DNA of 64,000 nucleotides from Stygiobacter electus (GTDB taxonomy: Bacteria; Bacteroidota; Ignavibacteria; Ignavibacteriales; Melioribacteraceae): positions 283,493 to 347,492 of the forward strand of contig JARGDL010000001.1 of the NCBI GenBank assembly GCA_029210465.1, read 5' to 3'. The position numbers and the translations under genes are program-made. Of this stretch, positions 8,628 to 15,572 are shown one piece after another; position 1 is the first letter of the stretch, and each line of letters begins with the position of its first letter. The notes under the pieces are model-generated. The model was given only the letters and a program-made list of their open reading frames with translations, made no database searches and had not been told where the DNA came from.

Positions 8628-9682
8628 AGTACGATAAAAAAATATTAATCTGTTACAATGAACCAACAAGATATTATAATAACTATCTTGGTAAAGATGA
8701 TATTGAATATGACCAACAAAATGATCTTTCTGAAAGAGAATTTTTAAAACAAATCGACAACATTAGAAGTATTTTATTAAAAAGATTTACTTATGTCGAA
8801 ACTCTTGCTGTTAACAGAAATATTAAAAATGCCATTAATCAATTAATAAATTTTAACCCTGATGCTATTTTTAATTTTGTTGAATCAATTGAAGGGAATA
8901 CTAACCTTGAAGTCTATTTCGCTGGTTTATATGATTTACTCGGATTTGAATACACTGGAAATACACCTATAACATTAGGAAATTGTTTGGTGAAATCAAG
9001 AACCAAACAAATATTGGAATCATTTAGAATAAAAACACCTAAACATTTTACCTGTGAGCTAAATTATATACCATCACGCTCAGAATTAAAATTAAAATTT
9101 CCTCTTATTCTTAAATTATTAAGAGAAGATGCAAGCATTGGAATTTCTGAATTTTCAGTTGTAAGAACTTACAAACAACTTGTTGAAAGATTAAAATATT
9201 TATATAATTCATTCAATCAAGAAGTATTAATTGAAGAATACATTGATGGCAGAGAATTAAATGTTGCAATTTTAGGAAATAAAATTTTGCCAATTTCAGA
9301 AATAAGCTTTGACACTTTACCCGAAAATTTACCAAAGATAATCACATACGAAGCAAAATGGTCTGAAGAAAGTGTATATTTCAAAAATACAATCCCCAAA
9401 TGCCCAACAAACTTGGATGCCAAAGTAGAAGAAAAAGTTAGAGAAGTAGCATTGAAAGCATACGAAGCTCTTGAATGTCGTGATTATGCTAGAGTTGATA
9501 TAAGACTTAACAAAAAAAATATTCCTTATGTAATAGAAGTAAATCCCAATCCTGATATATCACCAGATACTGGTTTTGTTCGTAGTGCAAAAGCTGCCAA
9601 CATTAACTACGAACAACTTTTATATACAATAATTTCATTTGCAATTGAAAGAAGCAATTATGATACGCAAGCTGCAATCTAA
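8624..9682 (+). CDS. ATP-grasp ligase of the D-Ala-D-Ala ligase fold, copy 2
   Basis: A 352-residue paralogue of the preceding ligase, translationally coupled to it through an ATGA overlap. Both share YEAKW in the central domain, an EE(F/Y)xxGRE block and the metal-binding trio, here D292, E305 and N307 (RVDIRL..., EVNPNPD). The small loop differs (REDASIG rather than EGSSKG), and the tail after EVNPNP reads DISPDTG, again lacking the D-alanine-positioning MTSHS-like block. The metal site is intact, so the protein should be active. The N-terminal domain is much diverged from copy 1, which suggests that the two act in sequence on different acceptors, or as a heterodimer. Substrate unknown; the chemistry is inferred from the fold. 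Confidence 0.88.
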   Translation: MKYDKKILICYNEPTRYYNNYLGKDDIEYDQQNDLSEREFLKQIDNIRSILLKRFTYVETLAVNRNIKNAINQLINFNPDAIFNFVESIEGNTNLEVYFAGLYDLLGFEYTGNTPITLGNCLVKSRTKQILESFRIKTPKHFTCELNYIPSRSELKLKFPLILKLLREDASIGISEFSVVRTYKQLVERLKYLYNSFNQEVLIEEYIDGRELNVAILGNKILPISEISFDTLPENLPKIITYEAKWSEESVYFKNTIPKCPTNLDAKVEEKVREVALKAYEALECRDYARVDIRLNKKNIPYVIEVNPNPDISPDTGFVRSAKAANINYEQLLYTIISFAIERSNYDTQAAI

Positions 9683-10133
9683 AGATAGAAAAGAAATTGA
9701 AAAAATTATTTATCAGATTGAAAATTTCACTGATGAAGAAAAATCTGTTGCTTTGGAATTAATTGATGAAGCTCTAAATAAACCTGAGCAAAACTATTAT
9801 AACATTTTTGTTTATGAAGAAGATGGAAAAATTTTAGGTTACCATTGTGTTGGCAAAAGAGCTTTAACAGATGGTGTTTTCGATCTTTACTGGATTGTTG
9901 TTGCCCCATTTGCCCAAGACAAAGGGATTGGAAAAGTTTTACTTGAGCATTGTGAAAATTTTGTAAAAGAAAATAAAGGAAGATGGTTATTCGCTGAAAC
10001 ATCTTCTAAAGATTCATACATTGCTACAAGAAATTTCTATATGCGAAATAATTATTCCATTGTAACCCAAATCAAAGATTTTTATAGAGTTGGGGACAGC
10101 TTAATAGTTTTTGGAAAATACTTTAAAACATAA
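9660..10133 (+). CDS. GNAT-family N-acetyltransferase
   Basis: Transfers an acetyl (or other acyl) group from CoA to an amine; acceptor unknown. The 157-residue single GNAT domain has the N-terminal strand MIRKLQSKDRKEIEKII, the strand pair FDLYWIVVAPFAQ, and the acetyl-CoA loop QDKGIGKVLLEHCENF (Q-x-x-G-x-G). A later ATRNFYMRNNY segment corresponds to the C-terminal helix-strand. I chose ATG 9660, preceded by GAAAGAAG, rather than the TTG 21 bases earlier, because the fold begins directly after it; this still overlaps copy 2 by 23 bases. It is too short for AblB (beta-lysine N6-acetyltransferase, roughly 270 residues), though a related reaction is possible given the aminomutase next door. 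Confidence 0.88.
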   Translation: MIRKLQSKDRKEIEKIIYQIENFTDEEKSVALELIDEALNKPEQNYYNIFVYEEDGKILGYHCVGKRALTDGVFDLYWIVVAPFAQDKGIGKVLLEHCENFVKENKGRWLFAETSSKDSYIATRNFYMRNNYSIVTQIKDFYRVGDSLIVFGKYFKT

Positions 10134-10161
10134 GGGTAAAAAAATATAAAGGGCATCTAAT

Positions 10162-11340
10162 ATGGAACTTTGGCAGCAAATGGTAAGAGATAGTATTCAT
10201 TCAGTCGATCAATTAGTCGAAAAATTTGGGATTGACAAAAAAGTGGCTGAACGTTTGGATAAATTTTTCCAAGCAAGAATAAATCCTTATTATCTTTCAT
10301 TGATTCGTTATCCTGGAGATCCAATTTGGAAACAATGTGTTCCAGATAAAGCTGAGCTTGAAGATATGGATGGTTTTGAAGATCCGCTTCAAGAAGATGC
10401 TATGAGTCCAGTGCCAAATATTACTCATCGTTATCCTGACCGCGTTTTATTTTTAACTACAAGTCAATGTGGAATGTATTGCAGATTTTGCACAAGAAAA
10501 AGAAAAGTAGGAAACTCAGATAAAATTTCAATGAAAGAACTTGAATCTGCTTTCAAGTATCTTGAAAAACATACAGAAGTAAGGGATGTTGTTCTTTCTG
10601 GTGGCGACCCACTTATGCTAACAGATACTATGCTAGAAAAAATCTTGAAAAGATTACGACAAATTCCACATATTGAAATAATACGCATTGGTTCAAAGAT
10701 GCCTTGTGTTCTACCGCATCGTATTACACCAAAACTAGTGGAAATGATTAAAAAATATCATCCTATTTATGTTAATACACATTTTAATCATCCATGGGAA
10801 ATAACACCTGAAAGCTCCAAAGCTTGTGAACTTCTTGCAAATGCTGGTATTCCTGTGAGTAATCAAGCTGTTTTAATGAAAGGCGTGAATGATGATGCAG
10901 ATGTTATGAAAGAACTTTTTCATAAATTATTAAAAATTAGAGTTAGACCTTATTACTTATATATGGCTGATGAAACAAGAGGAGCAAATCATTTCAGAAC
11001 TTCTCTTGATAAAGGATTAGAAATAATGTTTAAGTTACGTGGACATACAAGTGGTTTAGCTATTCCACACTTTGTTATTGATGCCCCTGGCGGCGGCGGT
11101 AAAATTCCAATATTACCACAATATGTTTTGCATCGTGATAATGATAGAATTGTAATGAGAAATTATAAAAATGAAATTTTCGTTTATCGTGATTCTCATT
11201 CTGATAAGTTACATGAAAATAAAATTCAGATAGAAATTGTAAAGAAAAATGGCAACAATGGAAATGGCACTTCCAAAAAGCCAAAAAATTATAAAGAGAA
11301 AATTGAAGTGCCTGATTTAATTACTCTAGGTAAAAATTAA
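10162..11340 (+). CDS. kamA: Lysine 2,3-aminomutase (KamA family radical SAM)
   Basis: Radical SAM/PLP enzyme predicted to convert L-alpha-lysine to L-beta-lysine. The 392 residues carry the iron-sulfur motif CGMYCRFC (Cys103, 107, 110), SGGDPLML for SAM, and the PLP-lysine motif PGGGGK (Lys314). The two aspartates known to hold the substrate lysine side chain in the clostridial enzyme correspond here to Asp270 (YMADETRGANHFRT) and Asp307 (VIDAPGGGGK), with the same mutual spacing of 37. This argues for lysine rather than glutamate as substrate. There is a C-terminal extension rich in Lys, Asn and Gly after the barrel. It is too long for, and lacks the partner EpmA of, the EF-P modifier EpmB. 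The start has AAAGGG eight bases upstream. It is the last gene of the four-gene unit and is followed by a terminator. Confidence 0.93.
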   Translation: MELWQQMVRDSIHSVDQLVEKFGIDKKVAERLDKFFQARINPYYLSLIRYPGDPIWKQCVPDKAELEDMDGFEDPLQEDAMSPVPNITHRYPDRVLFLTTSQCGMYCRFCTRKRKVGNSDKISMKELESAFKYLEKHTEVRDVVLSGGDPLMLTDTMLEKILKRLRQIPHIEIIRIGSKMPCVLPHRITPKLVEMIKKYHPIYVNTHFNHPWEITPESSKACELLANAGIPVSNQAVLMKGVNDDADVMKELFHKLLKIRVRPYYLYMADETRGANHFRTSLDKGLEIMFKLRGHTSGLAIPHFVIDAPGGGGKIPILPQYVLHRDNDRIVMRNYKNEIFVYRDSHSDKLHENKIQIEIVKKNGNNGNGTSKKPKNYKEKIEVPDLITLGKN

Positions 11341-11343
11341 TTT

Positions 11344-11387
11344 AATGCCTCATCCTATTATTTAATTGGTTGAGGCATTTTTATTTT
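11344..11387. terminator. Bidirectional terminator between kamA and the thioredoxin-like gene
   Basis: Stem AATGCCTCA (11344-11352) pairs with TGAGGCATT (11371-11379), followed by TTTATTTT on the plus strand. On the minus strand it lies just after the stop at 11381, in a shared convergent intergenic space. Confidence 0.8.
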
Positions 11388-11884
11388 AAAAATATTTCTA
11401 ATATATCTTCTTCCAGTTTTTGCTTTGGTGTTTCGATTATTCTCCCAATTTCTTTTCCATCTTTTTCAAAGATAAAAGTAGGAACATATTTTATTTCATA
11501 ATTTGATATATCATAATTATGAACCTCTCTTTTTCTATCAACACATATTAATTGAATTTTATTTTCATCATAATTTATTGTTTTAATAATTTTATAAAAG
11601 CGAGGCACTTCTCTTTTACTATCGCTACACCAAGTACCCATTATTACAATAATATTTGGTTTAATATCAACAGATTTGAGCTTTTCAATTACAGTTGAAT
11701 CGGGTTCATAATTATTATATTCCGATTCAAACCACCATGAATAATTAGAATCAGCAAAAACAGAAAAATCGCACAACCCCACGATCATTTCTTTTCCTGA
11801 TTTTTCATCAACTACTTTGGAATATTTTCCTTGAGCAACAACAATTATATTAATTAAGAAAATTATTAAAATAATTTTTTCCAT
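11381..11884 (-). CDS. Secreted thioredoxin-fold protein with a CSDS active-site motif
   Basis: 167 residues: a short hydrophobic N-terminus MEKIILIIFLINIIVVAQG that looks like a signal peptide, then a thioredoxin-like fold with IIVIMGTWCSDSKREVPRF. The cysteine pair of a dithiol oxidoreductase is reduced to CSDS (Cys86, Ser89). Strand KIQLICVDRKRE and KYVPTFIFEKDGKEIGRI (the cis-proline loop VPTF) support the fold. The ATG at 11884 has AGAGG in front; an upstream TTG overlapping nadK is less likely. The protein probably acts in the periplasm or as an anchored protein. Without the second cysteine it may be a single-Cys reductant or a binding protein; other cysteines (Cys38 and one in LICVD) could serve as resolving residues. 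It is the last gene of a long run. Confidence 0.8.
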   Translation of the reverse strand: MEKIILIIFLINIIVVAQGKYSKVVDEKSGKEMIVGLCDFSVFADSNYSWWFESEYNNYEPDSTVIEKLKSVDIKPNIIVIMGTWCSDSKREVPRFYKIIKTINYDENKIQLICVDRKREVHNYDISNYEIKYVPTFIFEKDGKEIGRIIETPKQKLEEDILEIFLK

Positions 11885-11895
11885 TTTATCCTCTT

Positions 11896-12774
11896 TCAAT
11901 TTGATTTTCTAATATCTATTCCCCAATAAAGTTTACTTCTTAAAATTTCATAGTAATTGTTTTTACTTAAATGCACAAGCTTAATTGGTTTGTTACTTTT
12001 TTCAATTAATATTTTGGCAGGTGGTTTAAAATAACTAACTCTTTGACCATCAGAACTAATTTGTATTTTTTCAAATGGAGAATGAGCAATTATATTAATT
12101 TTTTGTTTACTTGAAATCACTAATGGCCTCATAGTTAATGTATGAGGAGCAATAGGACTTAAAGTAATTACATCTGCATTAGGATTCACAATAGGTCCGC
12201 CTGTAGAAAGTGAATATCCAGTTGATCCAGTTGGTGTTGCAATTATAATTCCATCTGCCATGAAAGAAGTTACATATTCATCATCAATAAAAATTTCAAG
12301 TTCAATCATTTTTTGCCATGGACCTTTATCAATAACAATATCATTGATTGCAAACAATTCTTCATTGCTATTTTCACATTTTGCAATTAATGCTATTCTA
12401 TCTTCTACTACATACTTTTTTTCTGCAACTTCATTAAGAAATATTTTTAACGAATCTAAATCGAACTCAGCTAAAAAACCGAGTTTACCAAAATTTACAC
12501 CCAATAAAGGAATGTTTGAATTTCTTACTAGATATGCGGAACTTAACATAGTTCCATCTCCGCCAATTGAAATTAAAATATCACATTGATTAATAATTTC
12601 CTCACGTTTAACAAATTTTAAGTTGTCTGATGAATTATAGTTCGTTTTAATAATTTCTTTTAATTCATTAGAAAGAACAGATTGGAAATTATGACTGGAT
12701 ATTTCTTTAATAATTAAATTAATAATATCCTCAACATCTTTCTTCAGAGTATTTGCTACTATTCCAAACTTCAT
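11896..12774 (-). CDS. nadK: NAD kinase
   Basis: Phosphorylates NAD to NADP; cytosolic. The 292-residue length is typical. Family motifs are clear: ISIGGDGTMLSSA (the GGDGT catalytic loop), LGVNFGKLGFLAEF, AINDIVIDKG (NE/D motif), and TPTGSTGYSLSTGGPIVNP. The ATG overlaps the glycosyltransferase stop by four bases (12771-12774), so translation is coupled to an envelope gene set with which it has no obvious functional link. Confidence 0.97.
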   Translation of the reverse strand: MKFGIVANTLKKDVEDIINLIIKEISSHNFQSVLSNELKEIIKTNYNSSDNLKFVKREEIINQCDILISIGGDGTMLSSAYLVRNSNIPLLGVNFGKLGFLAEFDLDSLKIFLNEVAEKKYVVEDRIALIAKCENSNEELFAINDIVIDKGPWQKMIELEIFIDDEYVTSFMADGIIIATPTGSTGYSLSTGGPIVNPNADVITLSPIAPHTLTMRPLVISSKQKINIIAHSPFEKIQISSDGQRVSYFKPPAKILIEKSNKPIKLVHLSKNNYYEILRSKLYWGIDIRKSN

Positions 12775-13526
12775 TTTTTATAAAATTCCCATAATTTTAC
12801 ATATTTAGTAAAAACATAAAAAGAAGAAAAAGAAGCCAAGAGAAAACCATGAAAGCCATCCAGAAAGCCTAAACGTAAAATAAACATCTTAACAAAGATA
12901 AATAATGGACGAAGAAAAATATCATTTAAACTAGTTTTTTTGTTTTTGTTATATAACTCTTCAGCAGCCAACGAAGTGTAATTATTTAGTTTTTCTAAGT
13001 AATGAAAAATATTTGGATCTGTGTAATGATTTAAATCGTGTTTAAGATGTCCAATCTTACCATTAACGATTAATCCTTCATGAACATCTTTATCATCAAA
13101 AAATATTTTTGATTTATTGAATAATCTTTTAATTCTATTTGGATACCAACCACTATGTTTAATCCACTTGTTAAGAAAATATGCACGACGAGCCACGTCA
13201 TAGCAATCATATTCTGGTTCATTGATCTTAAATTCTTTCAATTCATTTTGTAATTGTGGTGTTAATTCCTCGTCTGCATCAATCCATAAAACCCAATCAT
13301 ATTTAGTTTTTGAAAGAGCATAAATTTTGGTTTTAGAGTATCCCTTCCATTCAATTACTTCAGAATTTACGAATGAAAATGTTTTTGATATTTCAAAAGT
13401 TTTATCTTTTGTACGTGAATCTATAATGACTACTGCATCGTCAATAATATTATCTAAACTTGATAAACATCTTAAAATATTATTCTCTTCATCTTTAGCA
13501 ATAATAATAGCTGATAATTTAATCAT
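12771..13526 (-). CDS. Glycosyltransferase family 2, WaaE/KdtX-like
   Basis: Likely adds a sugar during lipopolysaccharide core assembly on the cytoplasmic face of the inner membrane. In 251 residues there is a GT-A fold: LSAIIIAKDEENNILRCLSS, VVIIDSRTKDKTFEIS, then WVLWIDADEELTP with the metal-binding DAD. The next segments ARRAYFLNKWIKHSGWYPN and VHEGLIVNGKIGHLKHDLNHY are characteristic of the WaaE/KdtX group. The C-terminus is hydrophobic/amphipathic (FVKMFILRLGFLDGFHGFLLA), suggesting membrane contact. It follows the O-antigen ligase-like gene directly (stop 13527) and overlaps nadK by four bases. The exact sugar and acceptor cannot be told. Confidence 0.88.
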   Translation of the reverse strand: MIKLSAIIIAKDEENNILRCLSSLDNIIDDAVVIIDSRTKDKTFEISKTFSFVNSEVIEWKGYSKTKIYALSKTKYDWVLWIDADEELTPQLQNELKEFKINEPEYDCYDVARRAYFLNKWIKHSGWYPNRIKRLFNKSKIFFDDKDVHEGLIVNGKIGHLKHDLNHYTDPNIFHYLEKLNNYTSLAAEELYNKNKKTSLNDIFLRPLFIFVKMFILRLGFLDGFHGFLLASFSSFYVFTKYVKLWEFYKK

Positions 13527-15572
13527 CTATTTTTTCTCCGATACAATTTTATATAAAGCAAGATTTAAGCCCAATAAAAACCATAACACAGTCATAATCT
13601 CCTGATCTCCAAAATTATATTCACCTATACCAGAAAATGTAAATGCAACGAATGATGCAATTGTTCCAATAATAAATGATGAAATTATTTCTTCATTTTT
13701 GTTGCTTCTATAAAATTTAATCAAAAATAAAAATATTCTAATAAAAACATATAAAATTAGAATTGTCCCAACTAAACCATATACAACTAACCAATTGACA
13801 AAGTTATTATGTAAATGTCCGAAATTTTCTTTTAAGTGTGGATCTTTAAATATCTGATAAACCTTTTGTAGATCAATATCACCTACTCCATAAATTGGAC
13901 TTGATAGAAATATTTTTATTCCTGTTTTCCAAATATTGAATCTTTCAAAGTTTGTTATATGATATTTGTCGAAAACAGAAGTAATCCTATTCCTATAATA
14001 ACTAGTTATAACTAAGTTATTGTTCTTTACATCAAAACTTGTTATTGTTTTTTTGAAATCATATAGTTCTTTTATTTTTAATTTGCCGTCAAAATTTTCT
14101 GCTAGATATAACTTACCATTTATAGAAATCAAATAAATCAATGAGTCATTTTCGACTGATTTAAAGCAGCCACTAATTTTTGTTACTTGTTCTTTAATAA
14201 ATTTATTCGAGATTATCTTATATATGATTAATTCTTTTTCAGTTTGTAACAGTATTTGATCATTAAATCTGAAAATATTTTCTATGGAAGAATTGAATTT
14301 AATAGAATCCATATTAACAAAATATTTATTATCAATAAGTTTTTTTAACAACAAAGATTGCTTCTCTCTGTTATAAATAATAATAATTGAATCCATTACA
14401 GCAAACTTTGATATGCCTTTATATTTAATAAAATTACCACGTAAACGAATTGGATTGTTAAAAATCGTTAATCCACTATCCTCATCTGCGACATAAAATT
14501 TATTATCAAATAATTTAAAGTCAACAGTTTTCCCTTTTGTGTAGAATGAATCTAAAACCGTTATCGCTTCATTCTTAAACTTTAGAAGAAAGAATCTCTG
14601 ATCCAATGTATAAGCCACAAACAATGAATCGTTCCACATATTAACGTTTGTAATTGGGACTGAAAATTTGTTATGAAAAATTATATTGTCATTCTTTAAT
14701 AAAATTACGCCGTTTTCATAATCAGCTACTAATTTTTTATTGTCATTTGCTATTATAATATCATTTGCTCTTCCATTCGTATTCAAAGTCAAAATATGAT
14801 TTAATTTATTATTTTCAATTTTGTACAATCCAACTTTGCTTTCATTATTAAAAAGGAATATAAATGAAAATAATATTATCAGAAATGAAATTAAAATTTT
14901 CCATTTTTTTTTGATAATTATAATTGTAATAAGTCCAAATATTGTTCCTAACCATGCTGCTCTTGTGTAACTAGCAATTACAGAAACGATAGAAACAGTA
15001 AAAGATATGAACAATAATGCTTTAATTTTTTGTGATACTTTTTCATTCAAAAAATAAGAGAAGAAAAACAATGCTGTAAAACTCATCAATCCGCCGGCTG
15101 TCATTACATATTGAAATGGTGATGGTCCTCTTTTTTCAAGAGAATATAAATGATATATGTAATGATAGGATGAAAATAACAAATAAAGTATGTTTGTAAT
15201 TAATGCAGCGACTAAATATGTTTTTATGATATTTCCTGCTTTTGCTCTTTCATCTACAAAATAAATTAATGAATAAACAATTGGTATTAGTAATATTTTT
15301 TTTATTGAACGAATTAATGCTTCTTCTTTGTAAGGAGATAAAATTGCAGTAAGCAAAAACACTACTATCAATATTAAAAATACTTGGTTTAATTTATTTC
15401 CCTTAATAGGGTTTTCTTTTAAATAATATGCTTTTATGATTATTAAAATATAAACCGAAAAAAAACCAATTTGATTTAGAAAAATAGAGTTGTTTAATGT
15501 TGCCGCAAATAAAACTAAGAATGAAAATATTAATCGATCAATATTTTTTATTTTTAAATTAGAATCTGTCAT
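13527..15572 (-). CDS. O-antigen ligase/polymerase-like membrane protein with large periplasmic insertion
   Basis: Wzy_C/WaaL-type protein of 681 residues, far longer than the usual 400-450. Residues 1-243 form many membrane helices and include ASYTRAAWLG, the conserved arginine region. Residues 542-681 carry the second half: FNIWKTGIKIFLSSPIYGVG, GHLHNNFVNWLVVYG with the expected periplasmic histidines, and terminal helices. Between them (about 244-541; bases 13950-14837) sits a soluble, beta-rich stretch of repeated short strands with hydrophobic-D-N-K turns, resembling a beta-propeller. The frame is intact, so this is an insertion into the large periplasmic loop rather than a gene merger error. 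It overlaps msbA by four bases. Role: ligation or polymerisation of surface glycan, substrate unknown. Confidence 0.82.
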   Translation of the reverse strand: MTDSNLKIKNIDRLIFSFLVLFAATLNNSIFLNQIGFFSVYILIIIKAYYLKENPIKGNKLNQVFLILIVVFLLTAILSPYKEEALIRSIKKILLIPIVYSLIYFVDERAKAGNIIKTYLVAALITNILYLLFSSYHYIYHLYSLEKRGPSPFQYVMTAGGLMSFTALFFFSYFLNEKVSQKIKALLFISFTVSIVSVIASYTRAAWLGTIFGLITIIIIKKKWKILISFLIILFSFIFLFNNESKVGLYKIENNKLNHILTLNTNGRANDIIIANDNKKLVADYENGVILLKNDNIIFHNKFSVPITNVNMWNDSLFVAYTLDQRFFLLKFKNEAITVLDSFYTKGKTVDFKLFDNKFYVADEDSGLTIFNNPIRLRGNFIKYKGISKFAVMDSIIIIYNREKQSLLLKKLIDNKYFVNMDSIKFNSSIENIFRFNDQILLQTEKELIIYKIISNKFIKEQVTKISGCFKSVENDSLIYLISINGKLYLAENFDGKLKIKELYDFKKTITSFDVKNNNLVITSYYRNRITSVFDKYHITNFERFNIWKTGIKIFLSSPIYGVGDIDLQKVYQIFKDPHLKENFGHLHNNFVNWLVVYGLVGTILILYVFIRIFLFLIKFYRSNKNEEIISSFIIGTIASFVAFTFSGIGEYNFGDQEIMTVLWFLLGLNLALYKIVSEKK

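Noticed and set aside
8624..9682. Reading the two ATP-grasp genes as ordinary cell-wall D-alanine-D-alanine ligases
   Set aside because: Both lack the conserved block after the ExNxxPG motif that positions the second D-alanine, and no peptidoglycan genes (mur, fts except ftsK) adjoin them.
9660..10133. GNAT as AblB, making this the known N6-acetyl-beta-lysine osmolyte operon
   Set aside because: AblB is roughly 270 residues; this protein has only one compact GNAT domain, and the two ligases are not part of the ablAB pathway. Function may be related, but identity is not supported.
10162..11340. kamA as EpmB (EF-P lysine modification)
   Set aside because: The protein is about 50 residues longer than EpmB, and neither epmA nor efp is nearby; the gene neighbours point elsewhere.
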